Assembly (NCBI GenBank): GCA_963921795.1 | Contig: OY997659.1 | Span: forward strand, 20,247,734-20,311,733 | Source: Nannobrachium achirus | Lineage: Eukaryota; Chordata; Actinopteri; Myctophiformes; Myctophidae | DNA length: 64,000 nucleotides | Direction of reading: 5' to 3' | In this document: positions 1-7,873 of the stretch, one piece after another | Position numbering within the stretch: the stretch's first letter is position 1 | Layout: every line of letters starts with the position of its first letter | The notes under the pieces: model-generated | What the model was told of the DNA's origin: nothing | Seen by the model: only the letters and a program-made list of their open reading frames with translations | The model's database searches: none | Translations under genes and position numbers: made by a program

Positions 1-131
1 GTTGATTGGCCAAGTTTCGTCACAATGACGTTGCATATACAATTTAAGCTAAGAGCCTGGATGAAACCAGATGAAACCAGAATCCCGGCAAGGGACAATT
101 CATTGTGTTTCCCCTTGAACACGTGTTGGAA
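1..131 (+). promoter_or_regulatory. Probable core promoter and 5' UTR of the kpna2-like gene
   Basis: The sequence shows an inverted CCAAT box (GATTGGCC near position 4), a CRE-like inverted pair (CGTCACAATGACG, about 19-31) and a TATA-like CATATACAATTTAA (about 34-47), all within 130 bp of the ATG at 132. A direct repeat ATGAAACCAG occurs at 61 and 71. The same combination of CCAAT, CRE-like and TATA-like sites recurs upstream of the other intronless genes in this window. The left edge of the module is cut by the window. Promoter function is inferred from motif arrangement only. Confidence 0.45.
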
Positions 132-1664
132 ATGTCTGAGATAGCTTCGCGTCTTACCAAGTTCAAGAACAAGGGAAGAGACGCCAACGAGCTTAGGAGC
201 TGCAGAGTCGACATTGTTGCCCAACTTCGCAAAACTAAGAGAGATGACCAGATCTTGAAAAGAAGAAATGTGTCAACTCTCCCAGATGAGCAAACTTCAC
301 CTCTTCAAGACATTGTTACTGGAATAAACAGCAACATCTTTGACAAACAACTCCAGGCTACCCAAGCTGCGAGGAAGCTGTTGTCACGTGAGAGTCCTCC
401 TCCCATTGACCACATCATCAAAGCTGGCCTGATCCCCAGGTTTGTTGGTTTCCTGGGTCTGGACTCCGCTCCCATCCAGTTTGAGGCCGCCTGGGCTCTG
501 ACCAACATCGCTTCTGGGACACGAGAGCAGACGGCTGCAGTCGTGGAGGGCGGAGCCGTTCCTGCTTTAATTAACCTGGTCGGCTCCCCCTACCGTCACA
601 TCAGTGAGCAGGCCGTGTGGGCCCTGGGAAACATCGCCGGTGATGGATCGGCTCTCAGAGACAGGGTCATCAATCACGGAGCCGTAGAACCACTGCTTAA
701 TCTTCTGGACGTTCCCGACCTATCCACGTTCACTCCCGGCTACCTGAGAAACGTCTCATGGATGCTGTCGAACCTTTGCCTCCACAAGGACCCCTACCCG
801 CCCACGGCGGCCATAAAGCAGATCCTGCCCGCGATCGTTCGTCTGCTCTGCCATGACGACAAGGAGGTGCTGGCCTATGCCTGCCGGGCCGTATCCTACC
901 TGACCGATGGCGGCAAAGATCGCGTCCAGGAGTGCGTGCTTCAGACCGGTCTCATCCCTCGCTTAGTACAGATGCTCGGTTCTGAACAGCTGTCCGTCGT
1001 GACTCCCTCGCTGCGCGCCATCAGCAACATTGTGAGTTGTACACATGTTGAGCAGACTCGGGCAGTGCTGGATGCCGGAGTGCTGGCCACGTTCCCGCGG
1101 CTGCTGCGCCACTACAAGCTAAACGTCCAGAGGGAAGCGTCGTGGGCCCTGTCCAGCATCGCAGCAGGAGCGGACACCCAGATTCAGGAGATCATCAACG
1201 CAGGTCTAGTCCCGTGCCTGATCGACGTTCTCAGACACGGTAACTATGAGACCCAGAGAGGGGCCGTGTGGGCCATTACCAACATCACCCACAAGGGCAC
1301 CGTTGAACAGGTGATGTACCTTGTTCAGGCAAACGTGCTAGAGCCTCTCCTTAATCTGCTCTCCACAAGGGACAGTACAATAATCTTCATCTTGGAAGCT
1401 ATCACCAACATCTTACTATCTGGAGAGAAAATTGGTGAATTAGACAAGCTTTGCCTGATGATTGAAGAATGTGGTGGGCTGAGCACGATCGAGGCCCTGC
1501 AGTCCCATGAGAGTGAGAAGGTCTACAGAGCTTCTCTCAACCTTATCGAGAAATATTTCCCGGGTGAAGAGATCTTTGAGTTGGTACCCCCGGAAGCAAA
1601 GACTGAAGGCTATGCATTCCAGAGCAGTGAAAACCAAAGCACTTTAAACTTATTGAATACCTAA
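132..1664 (+). CDS. kpna2: Importin subunit alpha (KPNA2 clade), intronless copy
   Basis: This is a nuclear import adaptor: its armadillo (ARM) domain binds classical NLS cargo and its N-terminal IBB domain binds importin beta. The 510-aa product starts with a basic IBB (RFKNKG-like, [14 protein letters not shown]), followed by ARM repeats with the WALTNIASG and WALGNIAGD signatures and a C-terminal ARM10/CAS-binding segment (MIEECGG...IEALQSHES). It follows human KPNA2 over its whole length. ATG 132 is chosen because the open frame upstream begins only with non-ATG codons and MSEIASRL aligns with the family start. Oddities: no introns; the linker between IBB and ARM1 is about 14 residues shorter than in KPNA2; the usual Trp of ARM5 is Arg252; the Asn of ARM7 is Ser342 (Trp338 kept). 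The frame is fully open, so it is probably a functional retrogene with altered cargo binding. Identification is certain at family level; the KPNA2 subclade is very likely. Confidence 0.9.
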   Translation: MSEIASRLTKFKNKGRDANELRSCRVDIVAQLRKTKRDDQILKRRNVSTLPDEQTSPLQDIVTGINSNIFDKQLQATQAARKLLSRESPPPIDHIIKAGLIPRFVGFLGLDSAPIQFEAAWALTNIASGTREQTAAVVEGGAVPALINLVGSPYRHISEQAVWALGNIAGDGSALRDRVINHGAVEPLLNLLDVPDLSTFTPGYLRNVSWMLSNLCLHKDPYPPTAAIKQILPAIVRLLCHDDKEVLAYACRAVSYLTDGGKDRVQECVLQTGLIPRLVQMLGSEQLSVVTPSLRAISNIVSCTHVEQTRAVLDAGVLATFPRLLRHYKLNVQREASWALSSIAAGADTQIQEIINAGLVPCLIDVLRHGNYETQRGAVWAITNITHKGTVEQVMYLVQANVLEPLLNLLSTRDSTIIFILEAITNILLSGEKIGELDKLCLMIEECGGLSTIEALQSHESEKVYRASLNLIEKYFPGEEIFELVPPEAKTEGYAFQSSENQSTLNLLNT

Positions 1665-1820
1665 TATACTATACCTAATATTACCGGTTTATTGAGCGGT
1701 GCTCCTGGAAGGAGCTAAGCTCCAACATCTGGCTTTGTCCAGTCCCCCAACATTTCCAGGCTCTGAAGCGTGGCCTACATCTAGTCATAGACGGCTCAAA
1801 GTTTGTTGTGCGCCCAGGGT
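1665..1820 (+). other. 3' flank of the kpna2-like gene
   Basis: This is unique-looking sequence after the stop codon. It has no canonical AATAAA signal and no poly(A) remnant, so a recent LINE-type retroposition cannot be shown from this end. Confidence 0.4.
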
Positions 1821-1920
1821 CCCATTGGCCAGGCTTCTGTTCTCAGTGACGTCACCACCAACATGTGCGACCTGATATAAATAACAGCAAGTTGGCACCT
1901 CGACAGAGCGCAGTCTAGTT
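1821..1920 (+). promoter_or_regulatory. Promoter-like/terminal repeat module, orphan copy after kpna2
   Basis: Read on the + strand it contains an inverted CCAAT box (CATTGGCC, 1823), a perfect CRE (TGACGTCA, 1847-1854), a TATA box (GATATAAATA, 1874) and then CAAGTTGGCACCTCGACAGA (1889-1908), ending in GTCTAGTT. Its reverse complement matches the start of the module upstream of the uck2-like gene (3511-3590), including TTATTTATATCAGGT and GTTGGTGGTGAC. It sits in the opposite orientation to that copy, as terminal inverted repeats or the right end of a cassette would. No ORF follows it on the + strand. Confidence 0.6.
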
Positions 1921-1950
1921 AGTCTTTTTTTTACAATAAGAGTAGACCTA

Positions 1951-2265
1951 TTAAAAAGGTGGTGCCATAGTTGTGTACTTTTTCTGTTATGTATGTGTCT
2001 ATGGAGTTAACATTACTCTAAAAGACCACTGGGGTGTGGTAATATTATGTAAATTTGCCTTCCTGTATATTTTTGGTTTCTTCCTGAAAGCCGAAAACCT
2101 CAAAGTCAAAAGGCCTGATCGAAAAACACTGAGTTAATGTCATCATAGAAACACTGTGGGTGTGGCTAACCTCAGCTGGGTCACCATTCACCTGACAACC
2201 AGGCATACTTAATGAACTGATGGGTGTGGCCACATAAAAACATAATTTTAAACACTTTCTTCACA
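1951..2265. mobile_element. TTAA-type MITE, one end
   Basis: It begins TTAAAAAGGTGGTGCCATAG and is similar throughout to the complete copy at 42538-42982, including the later stretch GTGGCCACATAAAAAC. The right terminal repeat seen in that copy is missing or degraded here. Confidence 0.65.
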
Positions 2266-2369
2266 CTTATTCTTTGAACTTGTCTGGTCACAAGTGGATG
2301 ACAGGAACTGGATAAACACTGATTTTCTCCCAAAACAATTGAGAAAGACTTTTTGTACTGGATGAGGAG

Positions 2370-2594
2370 CAGTGGTGGAAGGTAAGTAATTACATTTACT
2401 TAAGTACTGTAATGTACAACTGTGAGATATTCTTTACTTTAGCTGAGGATTTGCAATTTTCAATACTTTTACTTCTACTTCACTACATCTCAGAGGCAAA
2501 TATTGTACGTTTTACTCCACTAGAACTTTTACAACTAAAACATTTATTACAAAATGTTTAGATTTGAATTATTATTACAAAACAATAACATACA
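2370..2594. repeat. Dispersed teleost repeat rich in 'acttttact' motifs, left part
   Basis: The text CAGTGGTGGAAGGTAAGTAA and the repeated ACTTTTACTTCTACTTCACT-type words match a very common fish DNA-transposon-derived repeat. Its continuation (TTGTAATTTTTACTTGGTCA) resumes at about 3222-3255, so the TTAA element and the hairpin at 2595-3176 are nested insertions. Confidence 0.6.
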
Positions 2595-3048
2595 TTAAAG
2601 GGCAAGACCACTTTGGTAAGATTTGTGTTGTGTAGTTGCCTTGCCGTGATGTAACTCCAATGGTGGGCGAGAAATCATGAATAATTTCTCCATTGACTAG
2701 AAAAATAAGTAAAGAATGTCAACTTCCTTTAGATTTTGTACTAATTGAAGATCCGGATCTGCGGATCCAGTCAGGGTTGTCTTCCTAATAAAATAGCTAA
2801 ATCAACAGAAAGTTGACATTTAAAAATCAAACTGTACTGGGTTTGGTGATGTTCTATATTGTCATAATCAGCTTAGTTTGAGTTTGTTTTCAGGCTAAAA
2901 GAGTGCCTCCTGAGCCCAGTGGGAGCTGCAATGTACAGTAAGTCAATGAGGAACATATTAAATGATCAAACCATTGGAGTTACGGTACATTATGTTGTTG
3001 TGGCAACTACACAACCCGAACCTCTACCAAAGTGCTCTTGCTCTTTAA
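2595..3048. mobile_element. TTAA-bounded MITE with long terminal inverted repeats
   Basis: The left end TTAAAGGGCAAGACCACTTT is mirrored by AAAGTGCTCTTGCTCTTTAA at the right end. The inverted similarity continues inward (TGTTGTGTAGTTGCC / GGCAACTACACAAC; GTAACTCCAATGG / CCATTGGAGTTAC). There is no coding capacity. TTAA at both ends fits the target-site preference of piggyBac or Kolobok transposases. Confidence 0.8.
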
Positions 3049-3064
3049 CCAAAGTTTAACTTTG

Positions 3065-3176
3065 GCTATTTGAAAATGTCTGATCTAAAAGCTCACAACA
3101 AGTCGCATTGCGATAGCAGATCTACAAGATCACAATTTGTGACGCATTGTGAGCTTGTAGATAGGCTATTTTCAAA
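3065..3176. repeat. Hairpin repeat 'GATCTACAAGCTCACAACG', copy 1
   Basis: This copy reads GCTATTTGAAAATG...GATAGCAGATCTACAAGATC...ATTGTGAGCTTGTAGATAGGCTATTTTC. It is an imperfect palindrome of the family that recurs about 17 times in this window. Confidence 0.75.
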
Positions 3177-3378
3177 TGGCAGAAATGTATATACTTATAC
3201 ACCACTAATATATTGTAAATATTGTAATTTTTACTTGGTCAAAGTTACTTTGTAGATTATGATTACAAGACATACATTAACCTTGTAGATCTTTGTTGTA
3301 GAAACTTGTGAAATGGGACAACCTGCATAATAACTGTTTTTGTTTGGGTAAAGATCACGCCATAAATAAATATAGTGG

Positions 3379-3484
3379 AAACAAGACCGCACTCTGTCGA
3401 GGTGTCAACTTGCAAACTTGTGCACTCGTGTCCATATGTGGCCTACTTGTGTGCCAGCAGAGCACGCAAGTACTGTGATTGGTG
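3379..3484 (+). repeat. Shared terminal-type repeat, first copy upstream of uck2
   Basis: It starts GGAAACAAGACCGCACTCTG and continues GTCGAGGTGTCAACTTG. It then carries GTGGCCTACTTGTGTGCCAG and CAGAGCACGCAAGT. The inner part is the reverse complement of 61598-61635. The same order appears, inverted, at 35483-35564. It lies head-to-tail with the next copy at 3505. Confidence 0.65.
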
Positions 3485-3504
3485 CTGTCTGTGTGTATGT
3501 GGGT

Positions 3505-3723
3505 GGGCAAGTTGGCACTCTGTCGAGGTGCCAACTATCACCATGTTATTTATATCAGGTTGCATTTGTTGGTGGTGACTTGGCTAAAGCCATATACGGG
3601 AAAGCCATATATAGTTATATCCTGTCCTCACATGATTGGCTGAGAGGTGTAACCTATGTCATGCCTCATTGGACAGACTGGATACTTAAGGTGTGTCCTT
3701 CGAGAACTCGTAGCATAGCAGGT
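3505..3723 (+). promoter_or_regulatory. Shared promoter module and 5' leader of uck2
   Basis: A hairpin GTTGGCAC (3511-3518) / GTGCCAAC (3528-3535) encloses TCTGTCGAG. It is followed by TTATTTATATCAGGTTGC, a CArG-like CCATATATAG (about 3608), two inverted CCAAT boxes (GATTGGC at about 3634; CATTGGA at about 3668) and a TATA-like GATACTTAAG (about 3680) 35-45 bp before the ATG. The stretch 3545-3700 resembles 7704-7840 upstream of pi4ka, for example GATTGG...ATCATGCCT...GATACTTAA. On the minus strand the TATA-like GATATAAATA points away from uck2, so the module could be bidirectional. Confidence 0.6.
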
Positions 3724-4485
3724 ATGGCTGAGGACAGTGACCTTGGCGAGCACGTCAGTGTTGTCCACCAACCTTTCCTCATCGGTGTGTCCGGAGGCAC
3801 TGCCAGTGGCAAGTCCTCTGTGTGCGACAAGATCATGGAGCTGCTGGGACAGAACGAGATCGACCACCGCCAGCGGCAGGTGGCCATCCTCCGCCAGGAC
3901 AGCTTCTACAGGGAGCTCACCCCGGAGGAGATGGCCAAGGCACTGAAGGGCCAGTTCAACTTTGATCACCCAGACGCCTTTGACAACGAGCTGATCGCCA
4001 AGACACTCAGACAGGTGATGCGGGGCGAGGCCGCCCTGATCCCCGTCTATGACTTTGTCACAAATTCCAGGAAAGAGGAATCTGTGACGGTGTACCCAGC
4101 CGACGTGGTGCTGTTTGAGGGAATCTTGACATTCTACTCCCAGGAGATCCGGGACCTCTTTCAGATGAAGCTGTTTGTAGACACGGACGCAGACACGCGG
4201 CTTGCTCGCAGAGTTCTAAGGGACATCAGCGATCGAGGGAGGGACCTGGCACATGTGCTGACACAATATTTAACCTTAGTTAAACCATCCTTCGAGGAGT
4301 TCTGTTTGCCCACAAAGAAGTATGCAGACGTTATCATTCCACGAGGAGTAGATAACCTTGTGGCTATCAACTTGATAGTACAGCACATCCAAGACATTCT
4401 AAATGGCGGCTTCAGCAAGCGCCACAATGGCTGCGTGAACGGCAACAGCACTCGGGCGTCCGAGTCCAGCAGCCGCCCACACTGA
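3724..4485 (+). CDS. uck2: Uridine-cytidine kinase (UCK2 type), intronless copy
   Basis: It phosphorylates uridine and cytidine to UMP and CMP in cytosolic pyrimidine salvage. The 253-aa product follows human UCK2 (261 aa) end to end. The P-loop is [12 protein letters not shown] (residues 21-32), the catalytic Asp is in QDSFYR (Asp59), FDHPDAFD (80-87) is intact and [20 protein letters not shown] forms the lid region. The C-terminus SESSSRPH is typical of UCK2. The open frame extends upstream to 3418, but only through promoter sequence and from a non-ATG codon; ATG 3724 (MAEDSDL) matches the family. The usual nucleoside-contacting His in YDFVSHSRKEE is Asn114 here ([11 protein letters not shown]). 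A few residues near the C-terminus (the TPSRKRQ region) are missing. Parent genes have several introns and this copy has none. AATAAA follows at 4543. Confidence 0.9.
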   Translation: MAEDSDLGEHVSVVHQPFLIGVSGGTASGKSSVCDKIMELLGQNEIDHRQRQVAILRQDSFYRELTPEEMAKALKGQFNFDHPDAFDNELIAKTLRQVMRGEAALIPVYDFVTNSRKEESVTVYPADVVLFEGILTFYSQEIRDLFQMKLFVDTDADTRLARRVLRDISDRGRDLAHVLTQYLTLVKPSFEEFCLPTKKYADVIIPRGVDNLVAINLIVQHIQDILNGGFSKRHNGCVNGNSTRASESSSRPH

Positions 4486-4542
4486 CCATGCCACACTCGT
4501 CGATGGGTTAACGCTGTGGGGGAGGGGGCATGTAGCACAAGC

Positions 4543-4548
4543 AATAAA
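4543..4548 (+). terminator. Polyadenylation signal of uck2-like gene
   Basis: AATAAA lies 58 bp after the stop codon, the spacing expected for a short 3' UTR. No poly(A) tract follows. Confidence 0.6.
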
Positions 4549-4559
4549 GCAGGAATAAG

Positions 4560-5435
4560 GAATGTTATTACTAGATGCGTTTAAGGCTTGGCTGTAAAAG
4601 AGGTGCTAGCCGTCTATGAGAGGGTCTGTCTGTGTGTCTGTCTGTGTCCAGAGTTAATCTCATGAACCTCTGGACTGATTAGCACCAAACTTGGTTTGCA
4701 CACTGCTAGGAGGTGACAAGTACCAACACCAGGCCTGGAATTTTGACACATTAGGGGCAAGGCCACCAGGCCTTTGGTGTTGTAATGTTTTTGAGGGCAC
4801 AAAGGCAAATGCCAGGGCATAAAGGCCATCAAATAGAAAAGTGGTTTTGAAAAATAATTAAATGCATAGCTATCAGTGTTATCAGTATCACTGTTTCACT
4901 GAACAGTATTTCTAGTTTCACATAATAATTTACAAATTAGTCAACTCCTGAGTCAAATGTTCGAACATGCTCAGCCTTGGACAAATCAGAGTCACTAGAT
5001 TAATTTGAAGATGGGGAGGTGTGTGGTTAAGAATTAAGAATCTCAACAAAAGAGATCAAAAGCGGTTTGACAGGAATGAGCCACAGGAGAAAACTCTGAA
5101 ATCAGCTGGGGCATTGTAGCCTCAGGGCATGTCATGTTTTGAGAGGCAGATGTCCAAACTGAGGGGCCAAAGATTCCTGACCTGACCAATATTTTTTTTC
5201 ACAATGTTTTTGAATCTGGTCACATGATGTCTGATATCCATTTTGTGACAAAACCATGGATATGAGTCTGACCATGGAATAACACTGTTTGAACATTATG
5301 TTTATATTTATTAATTTGGTCCTAATACCTTTACAAGAGTGCAATCCTAGCATGAAGTGACCTTTCTATCCACCTGGTTCCTGCAAGGATTTTTTACTGT
5401 AGAATTATAGGCTATGTGGGACACATTCGGAGAAC
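4560..5435. other. Intergenic, no gene seen
   Basis: It contains short TCTG-rich text (4620-4650) and otherwise unassigned AT-rich sequence. The small open frames have no recognisable protein similarity. Confidence 0.4.
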
Positions 5436-5493
5436 AGCAGACATACAAGCTCACGTCGAGTCGCAGATGCAACCGTGTGAGCTTGTAGATCAC
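5436..5493. repeat. Hairpin repeat, copy 2
   Basis: Imperfect palindrome CAGACATACAAGCTCACG ... CGTGTGAGCTTGTAGATC of the window-wide hairpin family. Confidence 0.7.
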
Positions 5494-5613
5494 TCAGCTG
5501 CGATGCTAGAACTGCCGCACACCTTATGCACGATGGGACGTTGGAAACGTGTGGATACTGTACATGCTCAAAATGTCCTGCGAAGCTTGGCCAATACCAA
5601 GCAGGACAGACAT

Positions 5614-5676
5614 AAAAATAGCAGATCTACAAGCTCACAATGCATTGTGATGCCACATGTTGTGAGCTTGTAGAAT
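5614..5676. repeat. Hairpin repeat, copy 3
   Basis: AAAATAGCAGATCTACAAGC ... TTGTGAGCTTGTAGAA. This is one of the clearest copies of the hairpin family. Confidence 0.8.
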
Positions 5677-5900
5677 TTGTGCGACCTCCGTGTGACAGGA
5701 TTACACCGAATGGGGCATTCATTTACAAAAGAAACATAAAAAGTTTAAATATGGAGAGACAAGGCTTCTGCCCAACAGCGCTGGCAATATAATAGCGTTG
5801 GCAATAATTCATTATCATTATATAGTATTGTTAAATCAATTGCATGTGGGGTTTAGTTTAAACAGTTAACGATATGAGTCATAGAAAGAAGACATTGAGT

Positions 5901-6009
5901 TGACTGAAGGTTCTGCACAACATATTTTATGAAATAAATAAAAAAGGCACAGCTTGATGTGTCATATTTCATAAAATATGTTGTGTTCTAAATCCAGAAC
6001 CTTCAGTCA
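5901..6009. repeat. Inverted repeat with approx. 40-bp arms
   Basis: TGACTGAAGGTTCTG...CACAACATATTTTATGAAAT is mirrored by ATTTCATAAAATATGTTGTG...AGAACCTTCAGTCA. It is a MITE-like hairpin without coding capacity. Confidence 0.7.
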
Positions 6010-6041
6010 AAATTAGAATGAGCTCTTTGTGAATGTCCACA

Positions 6042-6260
6042 TTAAAGGAGTAGTTCACCCCCAAAATGACTTTTTTCTATTGATTGACTCATGCCATGGA
6101 GAGTAGAGTTCAATAATATTTTTTGGTTTCTGTCACATTCCTAAGACAAAGATTTGATTCGAGTAAATTTACCCCCATTGATTCCGGATGGGGACCCGTT
6201 TCGAAACGGGTCCCCATCCGGAACGAATTATTGTTATCAAAATTGCAGGGGTAAGGCATG
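6042..6260. mobile_element. TTAA-type MITE fragment with a perfect 42-nt palindrome
   Basis: The left end TTAAAGGAGTAGTTCACCCC is typical of TTAA MITEs; no matching right end was found. At 6182-6223 a perfect palindrome occurs (left arm TTCCGGATGGGGACCCGTTT, then C, then its complement). Confidence 0.55.
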
Positions 6261-6540
6261 GACGCAAATAGAGCCCTATATCTTTCTTCCTCTGTCCCTC
6301 TCTCTTTCTCTCACACACATTTTTTGTCTCTTCTTTTCCATCTCTCTCTGTTGTAGTTCTATAACTCTACGTCTTTGTACAATGTTTAGTTGTACTGTAT
6401 ATGGCATACTTTGTAAAGCTGTTCACCTGTGTCTGTCTGTCTGTCCATCCATCCAGACTGTGACCAGTGTAAGGAGTTCTTAGAGCCAGGAAGACCCTGC
6501 CTAAGAGATTTCAGGTACGAGTAACTGTGTGCACTGTACG

Positions 6541-6705
6541 GTGACGGGTTTCCTTTCCGACACATCCCCATTCGGAACACCAGGTTACCATTCACCAGTG
6601 TCGGCCGGTTAACATTCACCAGCGTTAGTTTTACTGAGGTTAGGGTTAGGGTTAAGGTTAGGTTTAGGTGGTCGGAATAGCGATGTGTCGGAGTGCCGAT
6701 AATAT
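6541..6705. mobile_element. Inverted-repeat element with telomere-like core
   Basis: CCGACACATCCCCATTCGG on the left faces CGATGTGTCGGAGTGCCG on the right, with GGTTAGGGTTAGGGTTAAGG between them. Related cores lie at 33745-33800, 48960-49188 and 53165-53300, so this is a dispersed element rather than a relic telomere. Confidence 0.55.
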
Positions 6706-6717
6706 GTAACCGCTCTG

Positions 6718-6830
6718 TACTAGAGCTGTCTCAATACGCCTGATCCACGATTCGATTCAACTTTCGATTTTAAGCTCACGATTCCTTTTGATTTTCGATA
6801 TATGATTTTTTTAATCTGCTTTTTCCAGCA
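6718..6830. mobile_element. hAT-like MITE fragment
   Basis: The text AGAGCTGTCTCAATACGCCTG followed by repeated CACGATTCGATT-type words resembles the ends of fish hAT MITEs. Only one end is clear. Confidence 0.35.
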
Positions 6831-7300
6831 CTGAGGCCTATCTGATTATTAATTTAGGCTATTATCTTGATTTGTAAAGAAAAAACACTTGTGTATTTCA
6901 TTATTTGAATAATAACAAATGAAAATGAGAATAACAAAAAGTTTAAAATCAACAATATAAACTTGTCATTAATGTAGTGAGCTGTTATAGTGAGTGATGT
7001 AACTCTTTGTTGCTGGAGGTCCAGCCATCTGTTGTTAAGCAGCCCTTCAGTAATTCATGCCTAATTCAACCCTTGCACTGCTCATAATATGAGCCCATCT
7101 ATATCAAGTGATGCTTTTAATTATTATGGTTAGTGCCATTATTACTGTTGTTGACATATAAGCCTCATATGCATCTGCTTGTTAGTTTGTAACGTGGTTC
7201 CAGAACGCTGATCAAATGGTTAAACCCAGTGTTCTCTACCACTGAAAGGGCTCTAATGCTATTAATACAACTGTGCTCCTTATTTCCTCATGTCAATGCC
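6831..7300. other. Intergenic, nothing identified
   Basis: AT-rich sequence without a recognisable gene, repeat boundary or RNA. Confidence 0.4.
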
Positions 7301-7303
7301 TCC

Positions 7304-7304
<1 letters not shown>

Positions 7305-7360
<56 letters not shown>

Positions 7361-7362
7361 CG
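7305..7362. repeat. (TG)n microsatellite
   Basis: Near-perfect TG run ending in GCGCGCGTGCG. Confidence 0.95.
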
Positions 7363-7534
7363 TAGCCAATGAGGAGCAGCCAAAGGGTAGATTTTGTGCC
7401 CATACATGGTGTTCCATGCAAGCCCATACTGTTTTGTAGGAAAAGTATTTCTTGTATAATCTTCTTCTTTCGTGTATCATCGGCATTGATGATTGGTTGA
7501 CGACATTTTATTTCACAAGATTTCTTGTTACTTA

Positions 7535-7660
7535 GGGGAGGCCATGGGGCTGGCTGTCGTCTTCTGCCCCTTGCTGACGTCGGCTTAGGCAGGGTTTGAA
7601 CCACTCACCTTCCGAATGAAGGGCAAATGCACTAACCACTACACCAACGTCGCGCCCCTC
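7535..7660 (-). mobile_element. tRNA-derived SINE, minus strand
   Basis: The reverse complement carries an A box (GGTGTAGTGGTTAGTGC) and a B box (GGTTCAAACCC) at tRNA spacing, then a non-tRNA tail. The body does not fold as an obvious complete tRNA, so it is called a SINE rather than a tRNA gene. Confidence 0.6.
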
Positions 7661-7703
7661 TTGTATAATGATGACATGCTATTGCCTTTATGTGGACTGA
7701 AAT

Positions 7704-7873
7704 TTGTATTATATCCTCATATTTGCTCATTATGTCTGGCAAAGCCAAATATGGTTATTAGTTCTGACCTCACAGTGATTGGCGTAAACTACATCATGCC
7801 TTGATGCACAGATTGGATACTTAATTGTGTGTAGATTAGACCTGAGTTTCATGTCAGGGCACATATCTCTGCA
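7704..7873 (+). promoter_or_regulatory. Shared promoter module and 5' leader of pi4ka
   Basis: This segment resembles the uck2 upstream module over about 130 bp. The shared landmarks are a TTATAT-type start, CTGGCAAAGCC, a CArG box (CCAAATATGG, about 7745), CCTCACAGTGATTGGC (inverted CCAAT), ATCATGCCTTGATGCACAGA and the TATA-like TGGATACTTAATTGTGTG, about 50 bp before the ATG. The GTCGAGGTGCC core found at other copies is absent here, so this copy is truncated or diverged at its outer end. Confidence 0.6.

Noticed and set aside
105-131. Extended start for the importin alpha frame (MFPLEHVLE...)
   Set aside because: The codon at 105 is GTG; the first ATG in frame is at 132 and matches the family N-terminus.
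3418-3723. 102-codon N-terminal extension of the UCK2 frame
   Set aside because: It starts at a non-ATG codon and runs through the repeat and promoter module; the family start MAEDSD is at 3724.
6640-6665. Relic telomere or chromosome-fusion point
   Set aside because: Only a few TTAGGG-like units, and the same core with the same flanks recurs at three other sites.
7535-7660. Functional tRNA gene (also SINE heads at 16.1, 36.4, 36.6 and 56.5 kb)
   Set aside because: A and B boxes are present, but there is no complete cloverleaf and each head continues into a SINE body.
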